In this document: piece by piece, positions 50,985-60,900 of the stretch
Numbering within the stretch: position 1 is the stretch's first letter
How the letters are laid out: each line of letters starts with the position of its first letter
Assembly: GCA_034440615.1 (NCBI GenBank)
Contig: JAOTOM010005143.1
Location: forward strand, 696,001 to 760,000
DNA: 64,000 nt
DNA from: Ashinkailepas kermadecensis
Lineage: Eukaryota > Arthropoda > Thecostraca > Neolepadidae
Reading direction: 5' to 3'
Position numbers and translations under genes: made by a program
Notes under the pieces: model-generated
What the model was told of the DNA's origin: nothing
Databases searched by the model: none
Seen by the model: only the letters and a program-made list of their open reading frames with translations

Positions 50985-51370
50985 GAGTGCCGTTGCCGTT
51001 TGATAGCACAGGCTGGAAGTTAGTTGTCGTGGTTTATGCAATCAGTTGTTTTTCCTTTGCGAGTTTTCCTTCTGTTCAGTAGCATAAATATTTTATATGT
51101 AAAACAGTTATCATTGGAACTATTATTCATCTCTCTTTTCTACTTAGCATCATTTTATGTCGGGTCGCTCTATCTCGGAGAACGAGTGGTCTGGCAACCG
51201 AGTAAAATCCGCTGAAAAACTACCTAGTTGACGAGAAGTTAATTTGCCGGGGTGCCAAGATTAGCCTACTCTTGTCGAAGAATACCGAGGGCTGACACCT
51301 GGGTGCTAATACTAAAGTCCACACCACCTATCACGCCGGCCGCCGCGTGTTAGTTGTTAGCAGGTGGTTA
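50985..51370. other. Non-coding interval right of the arrays
   Basis: About 390 bp of mixed sequence with no recognised gene or repeat. Confidence 0.4.
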
Positions 51371-51371
51371 A

Positions 51372-51544
51372 TCACTGGCGGATCCAGAGGGGCTATTTCG
51401 GCCATGGCCCCCACGAAGCACTTAAAGGGGGGATGGTGTCTCTCCCCCCACAAACTGGGGGAATACATGGAGACAATGGGCAAGCCGAAACCGAAACGCC
51501 GAAAGCTGGCCCCCCCCAAACCGGTGGGCTAGATCCGCCAGTGC
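51372..51544. mobile_element. Short inverted-terminal element (MITE-like), about 170 bp
   Basis: Ends CACTGGCGGATC (51,373-51,384) and GATCCGCCAGTG (51,532-51,543) are inverted copies. The inner sequence has GGGGCTATTTCGGCCATGGC and CCCCCCCAAACCGGTGGGC. Termini of CAxTGGCGGATCC type are common in small DNA transposons, perhaps hAT-like. A target duplication is not clear. Confidence 0.6.
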
Positions 51545-51559
51545 CCCCCCTGGAAGTAT

Positions 51560-51770
51560 TTCGTGGCGACGCCACTGCCTGGGGGCATCCTTCCAATATT
51601 TATCCTACGTATCTTATAGGGACCTGATTATATTTCCTGGGGGGCCTCGTTGCCAGTCTTGGGGCCTCCTTGACAGCATGATTTTCTGTCCCGTCGACCT
51701 CCTTGCTCACTTTTTTCCTGTGCATTTCCGGATAGGGGCTTCCCTGAAATCTCCATGCCTCGTTTCTCGC
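51560..51770 (+). repeat. Detached copy of the family 3 right end
   Basis: CTTATAGGGACCTGATTATA, TTTCCTGGGGGGCCTCG and GACAGCATGATTTTCTGTCC reproduce 44,275-44,435 in the same order and orientation, 7.3 kb away. Confidence 0.85.
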
Positions 51771-52420
51771 GTTATCCCGTTAGTATCATGTTTATGCTCA
51801 CCATAGCGGATCCAGGATCGTGATACACAAACATCCCGTAGCTCAATTCCAGGTAATGTGTGCTATGCTATACAATGCCAGTCTGGAACATGGTTATATG
51901 TACCATTATTGTCGATATAGGGATCCAAAATTCGGTATGTCAAAACAAACAAAATGGGTAGTCATGTATGCCATGGGGTCAAAGCAGAGTTCGAAGGACT
52001 TGACACGCATTTTAAATGGCAGTTCCATTGCAAATTTCGACATCCTGCTACACTCGTTTCGACACTCACCAAGGGAAAAAGCATTATGTTAATGACAATT
52101 TTTCCTGGATACTATGCAAATTCCAGATAATAAGTAAGCAAGCCATCAGACTGTACTATCTATGATGTTCCCCGTTCCCCAGACTTAAGGGCGCCTTCCT
52201 CATTGGTGATGAAAAAAAACCAATATGTTCACACATTGAATCTCTATCGTTTTACTTTTTACTATCAAAACCATGGTTACTAAAGTAACCCAGTGTCGAA
52301 CTGTGCATTTCAGGTGATAAATCAGTAGTACCCAGTAACCTGCTATGGGTGTTTCCATACATATTTGTATCCTACCTGTATTTATATTTTATCTACCTTG
52401 TAGCTTGGTCTATAAGTGTG
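51770..52420. other. Non-coding interval, nothing recognised
   Basis: About 650 bp of AT-rich sequence. No gene or repeat assigned. Confidence 0.4.
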
Positions 52421-52435
52421 ATGAATCTCCCGTTG

Positions 52436-52606
52436 GTTGGTTGGTTGGTTGGTTATTGGTTTTACGACACGTCGACCGTTGAGTCATGTAGCATCGCCAA
52501 TCTCTCACGCCGATTGGTCGCGGGCGAAGATTAGCGACAGGTGAGACTCGAACCCACAACCTTTCGATTGTGAGACGAGCATCTCACCCCTAGACCACTC
52601 GTCCCC
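52436..52606 (-). mobile_element. tRNA-derived SINE, family A, copy 2, with (AACC)n tail
   Basis: The minus strand begins GGGGACGAGTGGTCTAGGGG (A-box-like), then GTTGTGGGTTCGAGTCTCAC (B-box-like), a body with GGCGTGAGAGATTGGCGATG, and a tail ending AACCAACCAACCAACC. The target duplication is ATGAATCTCCCGTTG (52,421-52,435) and ATGAATATCCCGTTG (52,607-52,621), one mismatch in 15. Confidence 0.92.
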
Positions 52607-52663
52607 ATGAATATCCCGTTGTCGTGACGAATAAATAAATACATAAGCAAGTTGAAAAAACTG

Positions 52664-52832
52664 AGGCGATGTGACAAACTGGAGCCAGGTGGCGAGTGTC
52701 GCTACAGCGATGTGACAAAATGAAGCCAAGTGGCGAGTGTCGCTTCAGCGATGTGACAAAATGGAGCCGGGTGGCGAGTGTCGCTAGAGCAATGTGACAA
52801 AATGGAGCCGGGTGGCGAGTGTCGCTAGAGCG
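52664..52832. repeat. 41-bp tandem repeat, 4 copies
   Basis: Unit GCGATGTGACAAAATGGAGC, CGGGTGGCGAGTGTCGCTAG, A. Four copies with a few substitutions, starting about 45 bp after the SINE A copy. Confidence 0.9.
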
Positions 52833-54125
52833 AATCACAACTAACGGACGCCATACGCCGGCCTCGCAATTGGAAGATGAACAACAAACAGAGAAATAGT
52901 TGCTAGTTCCGTTAAGATCGTCAGTGAGCCTCTGGAAGTAGAGAGCATCCGACATCTGAAACACTTGCGTCCACCATAGTGTCCAATTCTCCACCTAGGC
53001 AACGCGTTTTAATCGGGAAATTTTCGGAGTCTAAATTGGAATTTCCATATATTATATCACTAGAGTTCCTACTGAAAAGTGAAATGCCGATCAGTAACTA
53101 AACACTATCACACAGGACCATTCAAGTTGACATGAAATGACAGCCGTGCTACATTGTCTTCCTGGTTCAGCGCTGGCAGCCGTGGGAGAGGTACGACACA
53201 GTGACATTTCAGTGTTACAAACAGGTTCATCGACTCGCTGCCCAGCGGCAAACACATCCCGCATGCATTCGTGAATGCAACAATATTCGATGTTGACACC
53301 ATAGGCACGGCCCATGCATTCCTTCATTCCTAGCCCATATACACACACTGTCACATCAGGGCCGCAGCTGCATGGTGGAAAATCACTTCAATCCCCCCCA
53401 AGAAAAAACTGCGAGGGAAGCATTTTACAGACTCCAGGAATATGTTACTTTAGTTCAGACTATAAACAAACGTACTCGCAGCAGAGTCCGGAGTAACATT
53501 CATGTACGGGAGCAACTAAAATCCGGCAGTCGGACATGAGCAGCAATCAACCGATCAGAAGACACCAGGTGCCATTCACATAACAAGGGAACAGTGTGGC
53601 GGGCACAAAGTAGCGCAACGTTTGGTGCAAGGCGGGCCGAACTGGCAAAGAGCGCGTCAGTCAGCACTGCACTCGTTCCGATTCGTAGCACGTATAGCTG
53701 TACAGCGCGGGGACACAAAACGTCCCGTCACATCGGTCCAAGCGCGCCCACTCAACAACTACTCCCGTCATGCAGACAATGCGCAAGCCAATACGCACAC
53801 ACAACCTCCATTATAGCACACGGCTACCTAACTTATGCACGATTTAAAATAAACCGAGCTAAGGTAAAAAAAAATCTAACCAATTCTATCGGTGCAACAG
53901 GGCGACAGCGGGCAGCGTGGCAGATATAGGCCACGCCGCCCCACGCACCTACGGACTTACCGCTCACGTAATATCAGCTGAAACGTGGCCACTGATGACG
54001 TCACTAGTGTACAATAGCCCACACCACCGAATCTGACGGAGAGAGAGGGACGTCGATACTAAGACACGCTGTACAGTGTGGGAGTTGCGCTGACCGCTGT
54101 CGCGGTTGGTGAACGCGCCGGCAAA
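52833..54125. other. Interval downstream of the RXR stop codon
   Basis: On the minus strand this is 3' of the receptor stop and may include its 3' UTR. An AATAAA-like signal is not obvious within the first few hundred bases. No other gene recognised. Confidence 0.4.
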
Positions 54126-54385
54126 TCATGCCTCGGGCAGCACCGTGTCATCCAACATGCGTGTCAGGTAGCTCTCAAATGACAGGTCGTAGTTGAGCAT
54201 GTCGGTGAAAAGGATCTTCTCGTGACACTTGAGGCCAATGGAGCGCAGCGCTGGCAGTCGCAGCAGCAGCTTGGCGAAGCGGCCCGGCTCACGCGGGTAC
54301 TCCTGACGTACGTAGTCCTCGAGAGTGGCGTACACGTGCTCGCGCAGTCGCTCTACCAGTTCCACCGCACCCAGATTCTTGGCGT
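54126..54385 (-). CDS. RXR: Retinoid X receptor / ultraspiracle, last coding exon (ligand-binding domain helices 9-12)
   Basis: Acceptor TCTGGTAG precedes 54,385; two bases complete the Asp of FNPD begun in the previous exon. It encodes AKNLGAVELVERLREHVYAT, LEDYVRQEYPREPGRFAKLL and LRLPALRSIGLKC, the most conserved RXR/USP helix 9-10 block, which forms the dimer interface. It ends HEKILFTDMLNYDLSFESYL, TRMLDDTVLPEA and stop TGA at 54,128-54,126. The last 30 residues diverge strongly from the usual [20 protein letters not shown], MEML. Where canonical helix 12 reads FLMEML, this protein has YLTRML. Splice sites and frame are intact, so it looks like a real but divergent receptor. Confidence 0.93.
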
Positions 54386-54772
54386 CTACCAGACAGCAAC
54401 CATGGTCAGACAGTGATAAACATGCTACCCCAGTATGCGTGCGGTGTGCGTACGTGCGTCTGTGGGATGTGTTGCTCGTACAAAAGGGGTCTTGGCTCGG
54501 ACTATTTCGAACAGCGCCTTTGTAACAAACAGTTTATTCCCAGCAGCGAATAGCCGCCCGGTACTGATTGACATGACGGTAAAAACCAAAGTGTTACGGC
54601 GAGATGCACTGCCTGGAATCAAATGGTCAGCACTTATGGCGCACAGTATCTTAACCCGTCATTGACCTCCCCAATTCGAGTCATAGTCGAAGACCAGACA
54701 CCACGAGTTGGACTGCCTCAGTCTTGTCTATTGTACAAATCAGCCGCGCTCGGTAGCAATCCGCTAACTTAC

Positions 54773-54914
54773 CAGGGTTGAAGAGCACGATGGTGCGGAG
54801 GCAACCAAGCTCCACCAGGTCCATCTTCATGTCGCGCATCTTTGTCACCAGCTCCACGAGAACGCGTTCAAAGATGCAGTCCATGCCCACCGAGCTGGCC
54901 AAATCCTGCGTCAC
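54773..54914 (-). CDS. RXR: Retinoid X receptor / ultraspiracle, penultimate coding exon (helices 7-8)
   Basis: Encodes [47 protein letters not shown] plus one base. Family members read GAIFDRVLTELVSKMRDMQM, DKTELGCLRAIVLFNPD, so this is unambiguous RXR/USP. Acceptor TACCAAAG precedes 54,914; donor CCCTG followed by GTAAGTTAG. 142 bp is 47 codons plus one base, in phase 0 with the preceding exon. The intron to the last exon is only 387 bp. Confidence 0.95.
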
Positions 54915-55269
54915 CTTTGGTAGACAGCACAGATTAGCGGTGGCAGGTGTCCCTGATACTATCAGTCAACCTCCCTCACGTGACGTACCGCTGCATGGAA
55001 TTCATGTGTGCGAATCAAGTTACAACCGGAATTCTCAGATTTGGCCCGTAATTCATTCCGGATTCGAGACTATTGAAAAAATCTGGATATTTGCCATTCA
55101 GGAATGGTACCAACAAAACAAGTTGGCCTCCCCATGTTCCAATACGCAATTTGTATGATTCTTGGAGTGATCGTTGTCTTCCATGGGAACGCTGGAAAGA
55201 TATTAACAGCGTTGTCAGACTAGGTCAAATCCGCCCGGCTTCACAGGAAATGATTTTCCCTAGGTTGGT

Positions 55270-55545
55270 TGGTTCGTCAGTCAGTCAGTCAGTCAGTCAG
55301 ACATTCAGTCAGTCAGACATTCAGTCAGTCAGTCAGTCAGTTAGTTAGACATTCAGTCAGTCAGACATTCACTCAGTCAGTCAGTCAATCAGTCAATCAG
55401 TCAGTCAGTCAATCAGTCAGTCAGTCAGTCAACCAGTCAGTCAGTCAATCAGTCAGTCAGTCAGTCAGTCAATCAGTCAGTCAGTCAGTCAGTCAGTCAG
55501 TCAGTCAGTCAGTCAGTCAGTCAGTCAGTCAGTCAACCAGTCAAT
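55270..55545 (+). repeat. (AGTC)n microsatellite with interruptions
   Basis: AGTC units broken by ACATTC, ATC and AACC variants in the left half and uninterrupted at 55,470-55,530. Preceded by TTGGTTGGTTCG. SVSQSVSQ ORFs are artefacts. Confidence 0.95.
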
Positions 55546-56059
55546 CAAGTAGACTTCACCTGTCGGTACCATTAGTAGATTGCAAAGAGCTCGCGATCCA
55601 ACCCTCCCCCGGCTCTTACGGAAAGGCGGAGTACCTGGGCGTCGCGATTCCCTCATAACCCGTTTGTTTTTGTATGGACGTGTCACTAGCTATAGTGACA
55701 GATGCAAATATTTGTGTAAATATCATCTAAATAAAGGTCACAAGGTCCGCTTCTGGTCCCCCACCATCCCCTAAAACGATCAGCGGTTATGTTCGTGCCT
55801 CCTCGCTGTCAGTGGCCATTCCAGATTGAGTTAGGAGTACAAGGGGGGGGGGGGATTCTAGTAGCATTCACTAGACTATCTAGAGGGGGGGGGGGAGGTC
55901 AAGGCACGACGTCCCAAAGAGGCCGATTTTGCCGAAAGTTTGCATTAAAATGACTTTCTAGAAGTAAAAAATAGTTATTGCGTAAAAATTGTCACTGGAT
56001 TGTCAAAATGGAATTGTCGACCTTTGTTGAACATAATAAAATTCGATATAAACACGGTT

Positions 56060-56111
56060 CAAAATATATGCCCAACGTTTCAACCTTTGGCCATGATCAG
56101 GAACTCACCTA
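56060..56111 (-). ncRNA. Hammerhead-ribozyme-like core next to the Penelope fragment (decayed)
   Basis: The minus strand reads GAGTTCCTGATCATGGCCAA, AGGTTGAAACGTTGGGCATA. This matches the hammerhead core CUGAUGA (here CTGATCA), a stem II of GGCC/GGUU with a short loop, then GAAAC. Penelope-like elements carry hammerheads in their terminal repeats downstream of the GIY-YIG ORF, which is the arrangement here. The changed core base makes self-cleavage unlikely. Confidence 0.45.
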
Positions 56112-56149
56112 CATTAACACAAATCACAGCTTTACGAGCACGAAAAGTC

Positions 56150-56550
56150 ACGGCATGTGACAAAATCCCAACAGTCAGCACAGCGTACAATCTGATATAC
56201 CGATGCTTGGCATAAAACATACCATGATGTAGTTTGTGTATTTAGAGGTGGTTTATGGTCACGAATGTACATCGATTCAAGCCCCTTAATAAATGCGTTG
56301 TCTTTCGCCGTGTCCAAAATGTAAACCATGAGATTTACATGCGTTACGCAGTGCTCGATGTACTGGTGGGTTGTGGCCATGTGCTCCCCTAGGGTTGCAA
56401 AACATCCACGGATTCGGGCATCCCCGAGATGCTCGTCAAATATATCATGTATGCAGCTTTCCGTTTCTCCAACGTCAAACTGATTAGGACACATTTTGCC
56501 TGTCACTTTGTAAATGACGTCTTTCTTTGTGTATTGCTCACTTAGCCCAT
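56150..56550 (-). pseudogene. Penelope-like element, GIY-YIG endonuclease fragment
   Basis: The minus frame encodes YTKKDVIYKVTGKMCPNQFD, VGETESCIHD, then DEHLGDARIRGCFATLGEHM and ILDTAKDNAFIKGLESMYIR, DHKPPLN. This is the GIY-YIG pattern of Penelope retroelements: (V)IYK, Y-x-GET, a basic EHLGD segment, then DTAKDN and E-x-x-YIR-x-x-KP-x-LN. The RT upstream is missing, so it is a 3' fragment. Confidence 0.85.
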
Positions 56551-56689
56551 TGGGCTAAGTGGGGCCGATTGCTAGATGTCCAAATCCGAAGTTTTTTTTT
56601 CTCGAAAACGGAGAACATAAAATCCCCTCGAGCTGGTCCTGCTGGATCTGTGCCTGGTGGACTTGGCCGCAGGGGCGTAGCTTTGTATG

Positions 56690-56815
56690 CTTTTGGGAGG
56701 GCACTTATCCCTCCAAGAATGTTGGCTTTTCCTCTCCAATTATTTCACCTTTCAAGGTGGTACCCTATGTGGTATGCCCCCCAATCCATTTGGAACCGCC
56801 CATTGCCTTCTAATA
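56690..56815. repeat. Partial third copy of the 35-36 kb inverted-repeat arm
   Basis: TTTTGGGAGGGCACTTATCC, CAATTATTTCACC and CCGCCCATTGCCTTC correspond to 36,180-36,310 (GAGGGGGAACTGCCACC, CAATTATTTCAACTTC, CTGCCCATTGCCTTC). Confidence 0.6.
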
Positions 56816-57671
56816 ATGTGAAAATTAACGACTAGATTGCCTTTTATGCTCGACAGGACTTGCTACTTGAGACCTAACGACTTGAGGAATCGGCTTAGGA
56901 CTTCCTACTACGAACCTGTGACAGCTACAAACGGTCATACGGTGCACATGCAGTACATTTGACACACCCAGGAAGTAATTGAAAAATTATGGCAGAGAGC
57001 AGCAGAAGAGGAAGAAGTTTTCAGACCGTCACATCCCTGGAAAAAGTACCTTCTGCCTGCCAGAATATATTTTCCAGAGCTGGCAACACACTTGTGGTGA
57101 AATCTCGCACCCGTGCTTACGGTTTCCGTCAACACATAGCATTAGTGTGCGGACATTGGCAAAGGTGGTCTGGTTGTTTCTTCCGGTTCCAAAGATATTT
57201 TTGTGACATTCTCAAGACGGTGTCACACCAACCACCAGCCAGTTCTTCCAACTCCTGCGGACGGCTGTGTGACGGTGCTGTGACAAGAATTGGCCTTTTT
57301 TTGCTGCGGTGCTGGTGCAAAACAAGCGACCAGCGACCTGGTAGCATACTAGGTGTCATGGGAGACGTTTGGAACACGATTTCGTTCCATACATCCAACC
57401 GTTTTGTTTTCTAACCTACTTTACGTAGACTACTCTAACCTACTCTCTCACATACCCTGGATGGTGAGCTGGTGGTTTTTTTTACTCAGCTTGAGAGCAG
57501 CAAGACTTGCATCACATCTATTGTTAAATCACCAAAAGGAGCAAGCAACTTCCCATGTGGTTGAAACAGCAGTGCAATAGTGAATTTATGACCTTCGATT
57601 TCGCCGGCCAGAAACGGTGGTTCCCTGTGTCCATGATTGCTGCAACATGTCCCGGACAGGGCACGACTCAC

Positions 57672-57881
57672 GTTGAGGTTGGCTCCCAGTCGGATGGTGA
57701 GAGGGTACTCGATGGAGCGGTACGACAGACTGGCGATGATGAGCTCGTTCCAGCCGGCCAGCAGAAGCGCCACCTGGTCGGACCGCTGCAGCTCGGCAAA
57801 GTGCGGGATCCTCTTGGCCCACTCGAAGAGCTGCTTCAGCTGGTGCTCAATAGCGGCGCGCAGCTGTTCGTGGCTCGAGTC
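57672..57881 (-). CDS. RXR: Retinoid X receptor / ultraspiracle, ligand-binding domain exon (helices 3-5)
   Basis: RXR/USP is a ligand-regulated nuclear transcription factor that heterodimerises with other receptors (EcR in arthropods). This exon encodes DSSHEQLRAAIEHQLKQLFE, WAKRIPHFAELQRSDQVALL, LAGWNELIIASLSYRSIEYP, LTIRLGANLN, the nuclear-receptor signature of helices 3-5. WAKRIPHF and AGWNELIIAS are near invariant in RXR. The acceptor is GGCCGAAG ahead of 57,881, with a textbook branch-point word CACTAAC about 20 bases before it. The donor is AAC followed by GTGAGT. 210 bp is 70 codons, phase 0. The DNA-binding domain and hinge exons must lie beyond 60.5 kb and I do not see them in the window. 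Confidence 0.95.
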
Positions 57882-57914
57882 CTTCGGCCGGCGACACAGG
57901 TTAGTGTTCCACAG

Positions 57915-60540
57915 ACAACATGCTCACGGGCCAGTGGTCCATAGACAGACGACACATTGGTCAGTGGTCCACAGACAGCCGACGCTCTAGTCAGTGGTCC
58001 ATAGACAGCCGACACATTGGTCAGTGGTCCACAGACAGCCGACGCTCTAGTCAGTGGTCCACAGACAGCCGACGCTCTAGTCAGTGGTCCATAGACAGAC
58101 GACACATTGGTCAGTGGTCCACAGACAGCCGACGCTCTAGTCAGTGGTCCACAGACAGCCGACGCTCTTCTCAGTGGTCCATAGACAGCCGACGCTCTAG
58201 TCAGTGGTCCATAGACAGCCGACGCCCTTCTCAGTGGTCCATAGACAGCCGACGCTCTAGTCAGTGGTCCATAGACAGCCGACACATTGGTCAGTGGTCC
58301 ACAGACAGCCGACGCTCTAGTCAGTGGTCCACAGACAGCCGACGCTCTAGTCAGTGGTCCATAGACAGCCGACACATTGGTCAGTGGTCCACAGACAGCC
58401 GACGCTCTAGTCAGTGGTCCACAGACAGCCGACGCTCTAGTCAGTGGTCCATAGACAGCCGACGCTCTAGTCAGTGGTCCATAGACAGCCGACACATTGG
58501 TCAGTGGTCCATAGACAGCCGACGCTCTAGTCAGTGGTCCATAGACAGCCGACACATTGGTCAGTGGTCCACAGACAGCCGACGCTCTAGTCAGTGGTCC
58601 ACAGACAGCCGACGCTCTAGTCAGTGGTCCATAGACAGCCGACACATTGGTCAGTGGTCCACAGACAGCCGACGCTCTAGTCAGTGGTCCACAGACAGCC
58701 GACGCTCTAGTCAGTGGTCCACAGACAGCCGACGCTCTTCTCAGTGGTCCATAGACAGCCGACGCTCTAGTCAGTGGTCCATAGACAGCCGACACATTGG
58801 TCAGTGGTCCACAGACAGCCGACGCTCTAGTCAGTGGTCCACAGACAGCCGACGCTCTAGTCAGTGGTCCATAGACAGCCGACACATTGGTCAGTGGTCC
58901 ATAGACAGCCGACGCTCTTCTCAGTGGTCCATAGACAGCCGACGCTCTAGTCAGTGGTCCACAGACAGCCGACGCTCTAGTCAGTGGTCCATAGACAGCC
59001 GACACATTGGTCAGTGGTCCACAGACAGCCGACGCTCTAGTCAGTGGTCCATAGACAGCCGACGCTCTTCTCAGTGGTCCATAGACAGCCGACACATTGG
59101 TCAGTGGTCCACAGACAGCCGACGCTCTAGTCAGTGGTCCACAGACAGCCGACGCACTAGTCAGTGGTCCATAGACAGCCGACACATTGGTCAGTGGTCC
59201 ACAGTCAGCCGACGCTCTAGTCAGTGGTCCACAGACAGACGACACATTGGTCAGTGGTCCACAGACAGCCGACGCTCTAGTCAGTGGTCCACAGACAGCC
59301 GACGCTCTTCTCAGTGGTCCATAGACAGCCGACACATTGGTCAGTGGTCCACAGACAGCCGACGCTCTAGTCAGTGGTCCACAGACAGCCGACGCTCTTC
59401 TCAGTGGTCCATAGACAGCCGACGCTCTAGTCAGTGGTCCATAGACAGCCGACACATTGGTCAGTGGTCCACAGACAGCCGACGCTTTAGTCAGTGGTCC
59501 ACAGACAGACGACACATTGGTCAGTGGTCCACAGACAGCCGACGCTCTAGTCAGTGGTCCACAGACAGCCGACGCTCTTCTCAGTGGTCCATAGACAGCC
59601 GACGCTCTAGTCAGTGGTCCATAGACAGCCGACACATTGGTCAGTGGTCCACAGACAGCCGACGCTCTTCTCAGTGGTCCATAGACAGCCGACACATTGG
59701 TCAGTGGTCCACAGACAGCCGACGCTCTAGTCAGTGGTCCACAGACAGCCGACGCTCTTCTCAGTGGTCCATAGACAGCCGACACATTGGTCAGTGGTCC
59801 ACAGACAGCCGACGCTTTAGTCAGTGGTCCATAGACAGCCGACGCTCTAGTCAGTGGTCCATAGACAGCCGACACATTGGGCAGTGGTCCACAGACAGCC
59901 GACGCTCTAGTCAGTGGTCCACAGACAGCCGACGCTCTAGTCAGTGGTCCACAGACAGACGACACATTGGTCAGTGGTCCACAGACAGCCGACGCTCTAG
60001 TCAGTGGTCCACAGACAGCCGACGCTCTTCTCAGTGGTCCATAGACAGCCGACGCTCTAGTCAGTGGTCCATAGACAGCCGACACATTGGTCAGTGGTCC
60101 ACAGACAGCCGACGCTCTAGTCAGTGGTCCACAGACAGCCGACGCTCTTCTCAGTGGTCCATAGACAGCCGACGCTCTAGTCAGTGGTCCATAGACAGCC
60201 GACACATTGGTCAGTGGTCCACAGACAGCCGACGCTCTAGTCAGTGGTCCACAGACAGACGACACATTGGTCAGTGGTCCACAGACAGCCGACGCTCTAG
60301 TCAGTGGTCCACAGACAGCCGACGCTCTTCTCAGTGGTCCATAGACAGCCGACGCTCTAGTCAGTGGTCCATAGACAGCCGACACATTGGTCAGTGGTCC
60401 ACAGACAGCCGACGCTCTTCTCAGTGGTCCACAGACAGCCAACACATTGATCAGTGGTCCACAGACAGCCGACGCTCTAGTCAGTGGTCCACAGACAGCC
60501 GACGCTCTAGTCAGTGGTCCACAAACAGGCGACACGGGTC
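57915..60540 (-). repeat. 30-bp minisatellite, 86 copies in perfect phase, seeded at the RXR intron branch region
   Basis: The unit on plus is TCAGTGGTCCACAGACAGCC, GACGCTCTAG. Variants have ATAGAC for ACAGAC and endings ACATTGG or GCTCTTC. From 57,961 to 60,540 there is no indel: every unit is exactly 30 bp. Variants follow a higher-order order: units after GCTCTTC carry ATAGAC, and units after ACATTGG nearly always carry ACAGAC. The exon-proximal sequence on minus (TGTCTGTGGAACACTAACCT, GTGTCG) is a diverged unit that includes the predicted branch point. The roughly 900-codon ORFs on both strands are due to a stop-free 30-bp unit and are not joined in frame to the RXR exon. Confidence 0.95.
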
Positions 60541-60900
60541 AGTGGTACATGATGTTTCCGGCCAAGGAGAAGCGACACATTTTATGAGGTTTCCTCACAT
60601 AGGCTACTTAAAAAAAGTTACGTTTATCGCGATGATGTATGTATGTGTACGGGAATTATCGATACATGTCTCGTGATCCCACATAGTCCCTCGTCAGGCC
60701 AACTGGTAAAACCACCTTCGCCTGGCCAGGGAGGCTTTTGGAAGCCCCTTCACAATAACTTCTGATCTGCATGAGCTAGGATAAAATGCAAACGATCGTT
60801 AGAAAGCTCTGGTCATGGAGAGACCGAAGCGTACTGTACAGTTTAATTTTGACTGATAATAAGGGCAACATAGGTCACGTTAGGTGAATATATTGACCTA
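60541..60900. other. Interval right of the 30-bp array
   Basis: About 360 bp, no gene or repeat recognised. Confidence 0.4.

Larger units (their letters stand above)
54915..57671. other. RXR intron with microsatellite and Penelope-like debris
   Basis: About 2.76 kb. Besides the elements listed separately, G runs occur at 55,842-55,853 and 55,885-55,896, and 56,690-56,815 is a partial copy of the 35-36 kb inverted element. The ORFs at 56,979-57,414 and the reverse show no domain. Confidence 0.5.

Noticed and set aside
48378..51041. ORFs of 869-885 codons on both strands (SSGPGRLVRVVW / TRRPGPDDPDQT)
   Set aside because: They result from a stop-free 14-bp tandem unit read in every frame. Both strands and several frames are equally open, and no start context, domain or codon bias supports coding.
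51372..51544. Eight-base target duplication proving an hAT element
   Set aside because: Terminal inverted repeats are clear, but the flanks GGTTAAT and CCCCCCCT do not match, so the class is left open.
57961..60540. CRISPR array
   Set aside because: Head-to-tail 30-bp units without unique spacers, in a eukaryotic intron.
57836..60676. ORFs of 899 and 918 codons (RASAVCGPLT / DSRRSSQWSI)
   Set aside because: The 30-bp unit has no stop and a length divisible by three. The minus ORF overlaps the RXR exon in the wrong frame and cannot be its upstream exon without breaking the acceptor.
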